Positions 9,727-17,566 of a stretch of DNA of 64,000 bases are shown piece after piece. Origin of the DNA: Clostridium sp. DL-VIII. Lineage in GTDB: Bacteria > Bacillota > Clostridia > Clostridiales > Clostridiaceae. The stretch is taken from the NCBI RefSeq assembly GCF_000230835.1, contig NZ_CM001240.1:6156279-6220278 (forward strand), read 5' to 3'. How positions within the stretch are numbered: position 1 is the first letter of the stretch; each line of letters starts with the position of its first letter. The translations under genes and the position numbers were made by a program. The notes beneath the pieces are model-generated. The model had not been told where the DNA came from. It did not search any database and was given only the letters and a program-made list of their open reading frames with translations.

Positions 9727-10281
9727 TTATTTAAATATTTCAAAGTTTTTTATTGGATAATATCTCATTACAGCCTTTGCCTCTATATATGATGCATCAA
9801 CATAAGGATTTTTCCAATGCCTTGAGTCATCAGAATTAGCTCTATTATCACCTAAAAAGAAATATTTGCTTTCAGGAACCTCATAAACGCCACTGATATA
9901 TTCATTGTTTTTTACATAATTCTCTTCAAGCTTTTCTCCATTTCTAAAGACAACACCATTTTTAATTTCTATCCTGTCCCCAGGAAGCCCTATTAATCTC
10001 TTTATTAAAATATCTCCTGGAAATTCATCATTTTTAAATAATACAATATCTCCCTCTTTTAAGTTCTGAGGATTATATACTCTTTCAACAATTAATCTAT
10101 CCTTAATTTGCAGTGTAGGTATCATAGATCCACTTGTAATCCAAACACCATATCCTACGAACCTCCAAATTAGAACTGCTATAGATGCGATAATTGCTAT
10201 ATCTATTATCCATTCTCTTATTATTGACTTTTTTTTAGCTTTCTTATCACTTAATGTTTCATTTTCTTTGTTTTCTGCCAC
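9727..10281 (-). CDS. lepB: Signal peptidase I (second of two tandem copies)
   Basis: This is a second, shorter type I signal peptidase of about 184 residues. The single membrane helix is WIIDIAIIASIAVLIWRFV. The catalytic serine lies in ITSGSMIPTL (about Ser52), the lysine in ILIKRLIGLPGD (about Lys94), and box E is YFFLGDNRANSDDSRHW. The start is most likely the GTG at 10281, since GGAGG (10289-10293 on the plus strand) lies seven bases upstream. A longer frame opening with TTG at 10308 would begin inside the upstream repeat. Tandem signal peptidases are common in Firmicutes and differ in substrate preference. It is the first gene of the lepB-lepB-DUF3006-ftsH run. Confidence 0.92.
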   Translation of the reverse strand: MAENKENETLSDKKAKKKSIIREWIIDIAIIASIAVLIWRFVGYGVWITSGSMIPTLQIKDRLIVERVYNPQNLKEGDIVLFKNDEFPGDILIKRLIGLPGDRIEIKNGVVFRNGEKLEENYVKNNEYISGVYEVPESKYFFLGDNRANSDDSRHWKNPYVDASYIEAKAVMRYYPIKNFEIFK

Positions 10282-10300
10282 AACATTTCCTCCAAATATA

Positions 10301-10422
10301 ATTGACAATTGACAATTGACAATTGTGGATGATATTCCTTCTGAATATCCTTAATGTTGTTTAGAAAATCCTTTAGGATTTTCATCCTTCATTGCTAATT
10401 TGGCATTGTTAATTGTCAATTG
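10301..10422. repeat. Inverted-repeat element with ACAATTGACAATTG ends
   Basis: The left end is a tandem of TTGACAA units (ATTGACAATTGACAATTG) and the right end is AATTGTCAATTG in opposite orientation. Between them lie two hairpins: GATATTC/GAATATC near 10332 and GAAAATCC/GGATTTTC near 10366. The left end stops about eight bases before the ribosome site of lepB (10281), so the element has replaced the native upstream DNA of that operon. The leader transcript would carry these hairpins if the promoter lies beyond it. Confidence 0.6.
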
Positions 10423-10574
10423 AGATATATAGTTCTAGTATACCATATTTTACTCTTAAAAATATTTACAAGTTGTTAATTTTCAAACAATTTGTTCATA
10501 TTATATTATTGCACGAATTATTTATCAAAAAACATATTTTTTATCATTTGTTTTTTGTAAATTATTAAAATAAC

Positions 10575-10624
10575 AAAGGGGATGTCGCACTAAAGATTTT
10601 AATCCGTGATGCGACAGCCCCTTT
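10575..10624. terminator. Terminator-like stem-loop repeat (GTCGCACTAAAG type)
   Basis: AAAGGGGATGTCGCAC pairs with GTGATGCGACAGCCCCTTT (about 16-bp stem, two mismatches), leaving a short AT-rich loop containing AATCCG. The core GTCGCACTAAAG...AATCCG...ATGCGA recurs at 14494-14548. I see no gene between here and 10967. The 10626-10840 stretch shows nothing I can name. Confidence 0.6.
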
Positions 10625-10839
10625 CAGATCTTGTAGCCTTTTTAGTGTTAACTGAGGCAATCATGATAATAAAACAAATGAAAAACTAGTCGTGCAGTTA
10701 GTATTAGATGCTATTCTAATAATCAAGTTGTTTGGAAATATTTATTATTACAGTAGTTATATGTTTAATGTTTTTTCTCTAAATATCCACAATAAGTTTC
10801 CATTTACTCCAATATTTATAAGTTTTACTTAGATATGTG

Positions 10840-10914
10840 TTTACATTGTTCTTAAATAATGTAAAATAAAATAAGATTAAGCTTAATTTTTACATAATTT
10901 AATATATTATGTAA
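10840..10914 (+). promoter_or_regulatory. Two related palindromes upstream of the secreted-protein gene
   Basis: Two dyads lie 50-130 bases before the start of the small secreted protein. The first is TTTACATT-N10-AATGTAAA (10840-10865) and the second is TTACATAAT-N7-ATTATGTAA (10890-10914). Both arms are perfect and both share the TTACAT/ATGTAA core. A repressor or activator dimer could bind both. The TACA/TGTA pattern is reminiscent of BlaI/MecI-type operators, but no such regulator is in the window. I cannot pick a convincing -35/-10 pair. Confidence 0.45.
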
Positions 10915-10966
10915 GCAGTACTGTGCATAAACTTTTAATATTTTTTGAAGTTATAAGAGGAGAAAA

Positions 10967-11350
10967 ATGAAAAGAAAAATAGCAATTATATTAGGAATGG
11001 CTTTAATTTCATCAAGTGTTACAGCATTTGCATCATCATATGGTTCATATAACACCACTGTTGGAAAGATTGCTGGATATGGATATTCTGGGTATCTACA
11101 ACAAATTACAACTGGAGCATCGCCTTCAGTTGATTCAACATACGTTGGAGGAGATTATTTAGTATCTGTAAGAGCTCAAGATGACAATGGAAATACTGGA
11201 AGTTGGACTTCAGATCTAGGAGATGATACGTGTTGCTATCTTAGTGTTTCAAATAAGTTTTTAAAAGATGACAATGTAAGATTACAATTTAAGAATAACC
11301 TAAGTACGACTGTAAATGTACAAGTTAGTGGAACTTGGGCTACTCACTAG
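10967..11350 (+). CDS. Small secreted protein of unknown function, bacteriocin-like context
   Basis: This 127-residue protein has a clear Sec signal peptide (MKRK, hydrophobic core, then TAFA-SS, cleavage after about Ala22). The mature chain of about 105 residues is rich in Gly, Ser, Thr, Asp and Tyr with alternating beta-strand patterns (VGGDYLVSVRAQDD, VNVQVSGTWATH). It holds only two cysteines, adjacent at about 89-90. It should be released outside the cell. The size, signal peptide, beta-rich composition and C-terminal SGTW motif recall lactococcin-972-like and other uncharacterised Firmicute secreted proteins, but I do not recognise a family firmly. AGAGGAG lies just before the ATG. Three membrane proteins and an ABC ATPase follow on the same strand, which suggests a secreted effector with its own transporter or immunity system. 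Confidence 0.6.
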   Translation: MKRKIAIILGMALISSSVTAFASSYGSYNTTVGKIAGYGYSGYLQQITTGASPSVDSTYVGGDYLVSVRAQDDNGNTGSWTSDLGDDTCCYLSVSNKFLKDDNVRLQFKNNLSTTVNVQVSGTWATH

Positions 11351-11435
11351 TATTATTGAATAACTTTAAATTATAATTGTACAATCCTATTAGTAAGTTT
11401 TGCTTTAGGCTTGTATTAATTTGGGAGGTATATTA

Positions 11436-12218
11436 ATGAAAAAGAATTTAATTAAATTAGAATGGTACAAAATTAAATATCCCTACAGCATTAGCTTATT
11501 CATAAGTATAATATATAGTTGCTTAATTATTCTCCCATTTACTTCTGGGTATGATTATAACCATAATATTGAAATTTGGCAAAAATCAAATCAAATTACT
11601 GATTTAATATTTCCATTAATAGTTGTTTTACCAACGTGCTGGTTAATGTATTATGAAAGAAAAAATAATTTTTTGATATACACGATAACAAGAGTTTCAC
11701 CGAAAAAATATATATTGTATAAGTTACTAGTGGTTTCTTTAGTAAGCGCATTAATAATTTTTATTGTTTCATTTGTCGGGCTAATTTTTTGCTCAATTTT
11801 TACGAGTAATATAGAATTGACTGGGATTGAATTACAGGGTTATGATCGTTCACTTAACCAATTCGGTGGATATTATCTAGCTAATAATCCCTATTTATAT
11901 GGATTGGTTTTAAGCTTGTGGAGAGCTTTTATAGGAGCTGGTATTGGAATATTAGGCTTCGTATTTTCATTGTATATTAATAACATTTTTATAGTTTTGA
12001 CTGCTCCATTTGTGTATGTTTTTATATCGCATTACATACTGTCCATTTTAGGAGTTCCATATTACAGCATTATTACCTCATTTGATCCAAGTACATTAGC
12101 TGTGAAAGCAATCTCTATAGAGCGACTTTTGGTTGGACCAGTTTTATTACTTTTAGTTATTTTTTGCACCTTAATGTATTTTTCGAAAATAAAAAAAGCT
12201 AAGATATACGAAATATGA
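11436..12218 (+). CDS. ABC-2-type membrane protein, first of three
   Basis: This 260-residue integral membrane protein has about six hydrophobic helices (SISLFISIIYSCLIIL near the N-terminus and LVGPVLLLLVIFCTLMYF near the C-terminus). The N-terminal cytoplasmic stretch KNLIKLEWYKIKYPY is typical of ABC-2 permeases that precede a first helix. I see no catalytic motif. The start is the ATG at 11436, seven bases after GGAGG. It lies 85 bases after the secreted-protein gene and is followed by two further permease-like genes and an ATPase, an organisation like lantibiotic immunity transporters (FEG type), though the sequences are not recognisably homologous by eye. Confidence 0.65.
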   Translation: MKKNLIKLEWYKIKYPYSISLFISIIYSCLIILPFTSGYDYNHNIEIWQKSNQITDLIFPLIVVLPTCWLMYYERKNNFLIYTITRVSPKKYILYKLLVVSLVSALIIFIVSFVGLIFCSIFTSNIELTGIELQGYDRSLNQFGGYYLANNPYLYGLVLSLWRAFIGAGIGILGFVFSLYINNIFIVLTAPFVYVFISHYILSILGVPYYSIITSFDPSTLAVKAISIERLLVGPVLLLLVIFCTLMYFSKIKKAKIYEI

Positions 12219-12254
12219 TTTTGTTTAATTAGCTATGAAAGGTTACGTACATTT

Positions 12255-13013
12255 ATGATATTAAATATAATAAATAAAAATATTGATGTTTTTTTATCAA
12301 AACAAATCGCAATACTTATTAGTGTGTTTTCTATGTTTAGTTTTAAATTTCTCCTAGAAGCTAAAGCCAATCATTTTACTTATTGGGACTTTATAGCTAA
12401 TACTGTGACAGATCATTATTATATTTTATATTTTTTAATGACTTTTTACATTTTTTCCGTATTTAAAATTATGGAAGATACAAATAGTCTAACATTAATC
12501 AGAACAAAGAAATATAGAAGGTATTTGTTTGCACAGGCAGCTTCAGTGTTTAGCATATCAGCTATTTTAATGTTTATTCACATTTTTATTGTAGGAATAA
12601 TAGGGGTCGCCCTTAATAAAAAGAATACATTTTCTGTAGAAGCGTGCAATTATAATGATGTTATAGCTGCTTACTATAAATACTTTAAAACACCAGTATT
12701 AGCAATAGGCTTACATATAATTTATATGATATTAGGGTTAACTTTTGTTGGTATCTTGATATTAGGTGCAAATAGATTATTAGAGAAAAATTTAACTATA
12801 ATAGTAATAGTGACAATGTATATGCTAGCATTATTGGGGTTTAACGCAGGCATTGATAAAGCAATTCCTTTTTTATTCTTAGATGAATATGTAATTTTAC
12901 ACCATGCATTGGATGCATTGGGTAGTAAATTTTATATTATGATATTAAGTGAGTTTGCTTTTGCAAGTTTAATTTTATATGTAATCGGAAAGTTTGGTAA
13001 AATAGATGGTTAG
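12255..13013 (+). CDS. Polytopic membrane protein, second of three
   Basis: This 252-residue protein has about six membrane helices (ILISVFSMFSFKFLL, YYILYFLMTFYIFSVF, ASVFSISAILMFIHIFIVGI, VLAIGLHIIYMILGLTFVGILIL, LTIIVIVTMYMLALLGF, FAFASLILYVIG). It has no soluble domain and no known motif. The ribosome site is weak (AAAGG about 12 bases upstream), so translation may depend on the gene before it, 36 bases away. It overlaps the next gene by eight bases. The context makes it a subunit of the same ABC complex. Its function is otherwise unknown. Confidence 0.6.
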   Translation: MILNIINKNIDVFLSKQIAILISVFSMFSFKFLLEAKANHFTYWDFIANTVTDHYYILYFLMTFYIFSVFKIMEDTNSLTLIRTKKYRRYLFAQAASVFSISAILMFIHIFIVGIIGVALNKKNTFSVEACNYNDVIAAYYKYFKTPVLAIGLHIIYMILGLTFVGILILGANRLLEKNLTIIVIVTMYMLALLGFNAGIDKAIPFLFLDEYVILHHALDALGSKFYIMILSEFAFASLILYVIGKFGKIDG

Positions 13014-13785
13014 GTTTATGGAAAAATTAATGAAAAAAACTGGATTTATTAGATGGTATTTGAGAATGTTATTTCATAAAAATAATATTCTTATAATTGT
13101 AGTATTCAATATAATATTTGTGATGAATATTATATTGAATACTGATGTGTTAACTTTTAATGATCTAATTAGATTACAATTTTATGGACATGGAATAAAT
13201 TATTTTAAATTGGTAGATTTTATTGGTCTCATAATATATAATGGCATACCGATATATCTTTTATCTCACTTTCTAGAAAAGGAAAGAAATGATAGAAGTA
13301 TTTTTTTAAATATTCGTTTAAAAAATAAAAAACAATGGTTTAGCTCAGTTATATGGTGTGGCATTCTATTTATTTTTACATACATACTTATTTCATTATG
13401 TATTAGTTTTGTTATAGGAATGTTATACGGATTACTTTTTAAAAATGATTTAAATGCTATTAATATAAAAAATTTATACTTATTAATATTAATAACAAAA
13501 AGTCTAGAATTAATTTTTTATTTTTTAGTTGTTATTACATGTTATTTATATACTAAGAACTCAGTAGCTGGATTTCTATTGATTCAATTTGGTTATTTAT
13601 CTTATTTTTTTAGAGCGGATATATCAAAGTATACTCCAATTGGAATGGGATCATTGGCAAGAATCAGTGAATTTGTTGGCGACCAGGGAGTATCATGTTT
13701 AGTTGTAGTCAATATATTGTTAACAATAAATATATTAATATATCTATATTTACAGAATGGAGTATATAAAAAAAATTTCTATTAG
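13006..13785 (+). CDS. Polytopic membrane protein, third of three
   Basis: This 259-residue protein has about six membrane helices, including NILIIVVFNIIFVMNIIL and CLVVVNILLTINILIYLYL. After helix 2 comes a charged loop, HFLEKERNDRSIFLNIRLKNKKQW, of the sort that contacts the ATPase in ABC-2 permeases. The start overlaps the previous gene by eight bases; a second ATG at 13018 is equally possible. The ATPase gene begins about 10 bases after its stop. A third permease-like subunit next to a single ATPase is more than the usual two, so one may be an accessory immunity protein. Confidence 0.6.
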   Translation: MVRFMEKLMKKTGFIRWYLRMLFHKNNILIIVVFNIIFVMNIILNTDVLTFNDLIRLQFYGHGINYFKLVDFIGLIIYNGIPIYLLSHFLEKERNDRSIFLNIRLKNKKQWFSSVIWCGILFIFTYILISLCISFVIGMLYGLLFKNDLNAINIKNLYLLILITKSLELIFYFLVVITCYLYTKNSVAGFLLIQFGYLSYFFRADISKYTPIGMGSLARISEFVGDQGVSCLVVVNILLTINILIYLYLQNGVYKKNFY

Positions 13786-13796
13786 AGGTGAATGCA

Positions 13797-14465
13797 ATGG
13801 ATGAGATTATAAAAATCAACAATGTTTCTAAAGGTTTTAATGGAGTATCTATTTTGAATAATATTAATTTAAATATAAAAAAAGGTACAACTATTGGGTT
13901 TATTGGTGCGAATGGTAGCGGTAAGTCTGTAATTTTCAAATTAATTTGTGGGCTTCTACAACCAGATTGTGGTGAAATCTATATTAGAGGAGATCAATTA
14001 GGTAAAAAGTTTGATTTCCCAGATAATATAGGTATTGTAATTAATAAGCCCGGATATATCAATGTATATACTGGTTTTCAAAATCTCAAATTTTTGGCGG
14101 GGATAAAAAATAAAATTGATGACAATAAAATAAAAAGGACTATGGAGTTAGTAGGCTTAGATATAAATAATAAAACGAAAGTCAAACATTATTCATTAGG
14201 AATGAAACAAAAACTTGGAATAGCTCAAGCTATCATGGAAGATCAAGATATAATTATACTAGATGAACCATTTAATGCATTGGATTTTAAAACTAGTAAG
14301 GATATAAGAGAATTGATAAAGTCATTAAAGAATAAAGGGAATACAATTTTACTAACAAGTCATAATCATAATGATATTGAAGAGTTGTGTGATGAAATTT
14401 ACATAATTATTGATAAAGAAGTAAAAAAATTAACTGATGAGATTAGAAGCCTTTACTTTAAATAG
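13797..14465 (+). CDS. ABC transporter ATP-binding protein of the secreted-protein cassette
   Basis: This short cytoplasmic ATPase of 222 residues has Walker A GANGSGKS (about 37-44), the signature YSLGMKQK, Walker B DIIILDEP and the switch histidine in LLTSHNH. The LGMKQ form of the signature is typical of the ABC-2 exporter and bacteriocin-immunity subfamily rather than of importers. The start is the ATG at 13797, six bases after AGAGGTG; an in-frame GTG at 13788 overlaps that ribosome site and is less likely. It energises the permease genes just upstream. It is the last gene of the cassette and is followed by a terminator. Confidence 0.85.
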   Translation: MDEIIKINNVSKGFNGVSILNNINLNIKKGTTIGFIGANGSGKSVIFKLICGLLQPDCGEIYIRGDQLGKKFDFPDNIGIVINKPGYINVYTGFQNLKFLAGIKNKIDDNKIKRTMELVGLDINNKTKVKHYSLGMKQKLGIAQAIMEDQDIIILDEPFNALDFKTSKDIRELIKSLKNKGNTILLTSHNHNDIEELCDEIYIIIDKEVKKLTDEIRSLYFK

Positions 14466-14493
14466 GCTTTGTAAAAAAATTCTGTGTAAAATG

Positions 14494-14548
14494 AATAGGT
14501 GGGCTGTCGCACTAAAGTGAATCCGCTAATGCGATATCCCCACCTATT
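14494..14548. terminator. Terminator-like stem-loop repeat (GTCGCACTAAAG type)
   Basis: AATAGGTGGG (14494-14503) pairs with CCCACCTATT (14539-14548), and the inner GTCGCA pairs partly with TGCGAT. A run of six T residues follows on the plus strand, so it should end the ABC cassette transcript. It also faces lysA and may act in both directions. The core is a near copy of the stem-loop at 10575-10624; together they bracket the whole 10967-14465 cassette. Confidence 0.7.
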
Positions 14549-14588
14549 AATTTTTTAAAACTTATACTCTTTTTTCTAATAAAATTTA

Positions 14589-15884
14589 CTATTCAACATC
14601 GTTTTTTAGTAAATCTTCATAAGATTCTCTTCTGCAGATAATTCTTGCCGAATTGTCTTTAACCATAACAACTGCTGGTCTTGGTATTTTATTATAATTA
14701 CTTGACATAGAATAACCATAAGCTCCTGTAGTCATAATAGCCAAAATATCGCCGCTTTCAACTGGTGGAAGCTTAACATTTTCTAATAATATATCTCCTG
14801 ATTCACAGCATTTCCCCGATATAGTTACAGTTTCATCTGCAGCATCTTGAATTCTATTTGCAACAATGCACTCATACTCAGCATTATAAAGAGCCGGTCT
14901 TATATTATCAGTCATGCCCCCATCTACTGAAACATATTTTCTAACACTTGGAATTTCCTTAATTGAACCTACAGTGTATAAAGTAAGACCTGCATTCGCT
15001 ACAATACTTCTCCCCGGTTCTATTGTAAGAATTGGTCTTTCTTGTCCAGTTCTTGCACAAACTTCTTCAACTTTGTTAATTATTACGCTGCAATATTCTT
15101 CCGTAGTCTTTGGTTTATCTTCTTTTGTATAATATACACCGAAGCCTCCGCCAAAATCTACTTCTTTTATTAAATATCCAAGGTTTTCCTTAGTCTTTCT
15201 TACAAGTTCTAACATTATTTCTACAGCATCTTCATATGGTTCTAATTCAAAAATTTGTGAACCAATATGGCAATGTATACCTGCAAGATTTATGTGCTCT
15301 AAACTTATTGCTTTTTTTATTGCATCTTCTATAACAGTTCCAACTGGTGCAAAACCGAATTTAGAATCGATTTGTCCTGTCTTTATATAATCATGAGTAT
15401 GGGCCTCAATTCCCGGTGTTATTCTAAGGTAAATATTCTGTACTTTATTACATTCCTTAGCTGCATCATTTAGCGCTTCCATTTCATAATAATTATCAAC
15501 AACGAAATTTCCTACACCTAATTTGACACCAAGCTCAATTTCATCTAAAGTCTTATTATTCCCATGAAACATTACTCTTTCAAGTGGAAATCCAGCCTTA
15601 TATGCAGTATATAATTCTCCCCCTGAAACCACATCTAAACTCATATTTTCTTCCTTTAACAATTTACACATTTGAACTGTTAAAAATGCTTTGCCGGCAA
15701 AGGCCACTCTATTGTTATTTTCTTCACATTTAAAATACTTTCTATAATCGTTACAGTATTCTCTTATTAAAGCTTCATCAAATACATATAGTGGACTTCC
15801 ATACTCTTTCACTAAATCTTTAGCAAAAACGCCTCCAATTGCTAGCTGATTATCTTGTACCTTCATTGTTCCAAATAATTTCAT
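14589..15884 (-). CDS. lysA: Diaminopimelate decarboxylase
   Basis: This 431-residue PLP enzyme converts meso-diaminopimelate to L-lysine, the last step of lysine synthesis. The PLP lysine is in VAFAGKAFLTV (about Lys65). The phosphate-binding glycine motif is DFGGGFGVYY and is followed by EPGRSIVANAG. The substrate-binding CCESGDIL motif lies near residue 355. The length is normal. The ATG follows a G-rich ribosome site (GGGGGG). It stands alone, and its upstream region carries a lysine riboswitch (16481-16655) with a terminator (16299-16321), so it should be shut off when lysine is plentiful. The leader between riboswitch and gene is about 400 bases and contains a family A repeat. Confidence 0.95.
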   Translation of the reverse strand: MKLFGTMKVQDNQLAIGGVFAKDLVKEYGSPLYVFDEALIREYCNDYRKYFKCEENNNRVAFAGKAFLTVQMCKLLKEENMSLDVVSGGELYTAYKAGFPLERVMFHGNNKTLDEIELGVKLGVGNFVVDNYYEMEALNDAAKECNKVQNIYLRITPGIEAHTHDYIKTGQIDSKFGFAPVGTVIEDAIKKAISLEHINLAGIHCHIGSQIFELEPYEDAVEIMLELVRKTKENLGYLIKEVDFGGGFGVYYTKEDKPKTTEEYCSVIINKVEEVCARTGQERPILTIEPGRSIVANAGLTLYTVGSIKEIPSVRKYVSVDGGMTDNIRPALYNAEYECIVANRIQDAADETVTISGKCCESGDILLENVKLPPVESGDILAIMTTGAYGYSMSSNYNKIPRPAVVMVKDNSARIICRRESYEDLLKNDVE

Positions 15885-16120
15885 TTGATTGCCCCCCCAA
15901 AATTTAAATATTACTTATTTTGATTTCATCTCTATGTTGAAAAGAAATATACATTGATTAAGGTATTATCAAAAAAATAAAAAGTGGATCCATCTATATA
16001 TTAGAACTAGTTATTTCTTCCATATACCTAACATAATGATAACTAATGTAAAAATACAGACCTTAATTGATATTATTCCATTAACAGAACCAATCAACTT
16101 AATTAACTTTATTTTGATTT

Positions 16121-16278
16121 AGGCATATGAAATAAATAACAGGTCAAAGATGCAATGTATATTTTGCGTCAGGCAAGGAAGTATGGTTACCTCATAGCGG
16201 GCCTATTAGGTAACCATGCTGACGAAGCATGACACGAAATAGACTAGCATACTGACTTGTTATTTTTTGAATATGCCT
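16121..16278. repeat. Family A inverted-repeat element, longest copy
   Basis: The ends AGGCATATGAAATAAATAAC (16121) and the reverse complement TATTTTTTGAATATGCCT (to 16278) match over most of 25 bases. Inside are two hairpins: ATGGTTACCT/AGGTAACCAT (perfect, 10 bp) and CATGCT/AGCATG. At about 158 bp this is the longest family A copy here; the others (20306, 43108, 60792) are 68-80 bp and keep mainly the ends. It lies in the lysA leader between the riboswitch terminator and the gene, so the long hairpins would be transcribed with lysA. Confidence 0.65.
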
Positions 16279-16298
16279 TGCTCTTATTAAAAAACAAA

Positions 16299-16321
16299 CG
16301 TCACAGAATATGTCTGTGACG
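16299..16321 (-). terminator. lysA: Intrinsic terminator of the lysine riboswitch
   Basis: CGTCACAGA and TCTGTGACG form a perfect 9-bp stem with a five-base loop, followed on the minus strand by TTTGTTTTTT. It lies about 160 bases after the riboswitch aptamer, where an expression-platform terminator is expected. A candidate competing hairpin, ATTGC/GCAAT near 16340-16356, lies just before it. With lysine bound, transcription should stop here before lysA. Confidence 0.8.
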
Positions 16322-16480
16322 AGTGGTAGATTATATTATTGCTGCGTGCAATATTTTTCATTAATTATCAATTTATTATACGAATAGATTTCAATAAATT
16401 TTTTGAATTTACTTTTATAAAATCTTCATCATTTCTGCTTAAATTGTTAATCGCCAAACTTTATTATTGTTGGCTGAAAA

Positions 16481-16655
16481 AAGCACCTTGTAGCTCAACA
16501 CTTTTCGTGACAGTTACTCACATATTTTATGAGCACCCAGAAATAAATCTCTGCAATAATTTATTTCTTCGGCCATAATACCTTTCAGTATAAATCACAG
16601 TCTGCAAACTCCTTATACTTACTCTTTATTACGGCGCCTCTACCCCAGGTCATAT
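16481..16655 (-). promoter_or_regulatory. Lysine riboswitch (L-box) aptamer in the lysA leader
   Basis: Read on the minus strand, the leader shows the conserved L-box blocks in order. ACCTGGGGTAGAGGCGCCGT comes first, then AAGGAGTTTGCAGACTG, GGCCGAAGAAATAAATTATT paired with GATTTATTTCTGG, GTGCTCAT, ACTGTCACGAAAAGTG, and finally GAGCTACAAGGTGC. Helix P1 closes by GTAG with CTAC and ACCT with AGGT. These match the known lysine riboswitch blocks (AGAGGNGC, GCCGAAG, CTGTCA, GCTA). It is about 170 bases long and lies upstream of lysA on the same strand, followed by a terminator. The weak 79-codon frame on the opposite strand (16339-16578) is not a gene. Confidence 0.85.
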
Positions 16656-16888
16656 TATTATATTAATTTCATTTAAAATTCTTAATCTATATTACTATAG
16701 CTTTTTTATCATAGTACCATAATATTAAACTATAACAAATATGATACCATAAATTCTTTTTAAAGCAACTATTTTTTATTCTTTAGAAAATTATATTAAA
16801 ATAAAATCTGCTAATAACTTTTATAATAGGCCATCTTACTAAAGTTAAATAGTATAAAAAGAATTATTTTCACCTGCCAAATTTAACT

Positions 16889-17566
16889 TTATTCGTTTCT
16901 ATATTCATCCATAAGATCGCCCATAATGCTTGCTGAAGTTGGTGGTGTATAAGTGATAGCATTAGCTCCAGCTTGAATTGTTTCGCTTATTGATTCATCC
17001 GTAGGTCCGCCAGTAGCTATTATAGGGAACTCCGGAAACCTGTTTCTAATATTTCTAACAATACTTGCTGTCTTTCTTCCTCCTGAGACATTTAATATAG
17101 TTGCACCAGCTTCAATGCGTTTAGCAATATCTTCATCTTCTGAAATCACAGTTACTATAACTGGTATATCTATAGTTGCTCTAATTTTACTAACAATTTC
17201 GTTACTTGTAGGAGCATTTACTACTACTCCCATTGCTCCTTTAAATTCAGCATCCATAGCCAAATTTACAACTCTCTTTCCTTGGGTTATTCCACCACCA
17301 ACGCCGCAAAATACTGGAACATCTGCTGCCATTACAAGGGCTTGTGTTATTAGTGGCTGAGGTGTAAATGGATATACTGCAATAATTGCATCTGCATTAG
17401 TATTTCTTATTAATGCAACATCAGTACTAAAAAGCAATGATTTTATCCTTTTCCCAAAAATCTTAATCCCTCCGCAATTTCTTATAACTGAAGGAACTTC
17501 TATCACATGATTTCTGAGAGTACCTTTTATCTGTGGAACAAATTTAGTTTCTTTATTATTTGCCAT
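16889..17566 (-). CDS. TIM-barrel protein of unknown function
   Basis: This 225-residue protein has repeating beta/alpha units typical of a small TIM barrel: ADAIIAVYPFTP, VPVFCGVGGGIT, GAMGVVVNAPT, DIPVIVTVIS, GATILNVSGG, FPIIATGGPTDE, GANAITYTPP. The C-terminal GG pair followed by an ITYTPP strand resembles the phosphate-binding half of IMP dehydrogenase/GMP reductase and thiamin-phosphate synthase barrels, but the catalytic cysteine loop of IMPDH is absent. There is no signal peptide or membrane helix. Similar clostridial proteins are often labelled hydrolase without evidence. AGGAGAAATT precedes the ATG. It stands alone, divergent from the DUF1700 gene across the DnaA-box region. Confidence 0.6.
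   Translation of the reverse strand: MANNKETKFVPQIKGTLRNHVIEVPSVIRNCGGIKIFGKRIKSLLFSTDVALIRNTNADAIIAVYPFTPQPLITQALVMAADVPVFCGVGGGITQGKRVVNLAMDAEFKGAMGVVVNAPTSNEIVSKIRATIDIPVIVTVISEDEDIAKRIEAGATILNVSGGRKTASIVRNIRNRFPEFPIIATGGPTDESISETIQAGANAITYTPPTSASIMGDLMDEYRNE

Noticed and set aside
10626..10840. Possible transposase or gene remnant upstream of the secreted-protein gene
   Set aside because: Short open stretches exist in several frames, but none gives a recognisable protein fragment.
10967..11350. Calling the secreted protein lactococcin 972
   Set aside because: Size and context are similar, but I cannot align the conserved tryptophan/glycine pattern of that family; a bacteriocin role remains a hypothesis.
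16339..16578. 79-codon open frame on the plus strand upstream of lysA
   Set aside because: It lies across the lysine riboswitch on the opposite strand, lacks a ribosome site and has no recognisable protein features.
16641..16655. Similarity of the riboswitch start (TACCCCAGGTCATA) to the 36-base chemotaxis motif
   Set aside because: The match covers only about 14 bases, and here it is explained by the conserved L-box sequence and its flank; probably chance.
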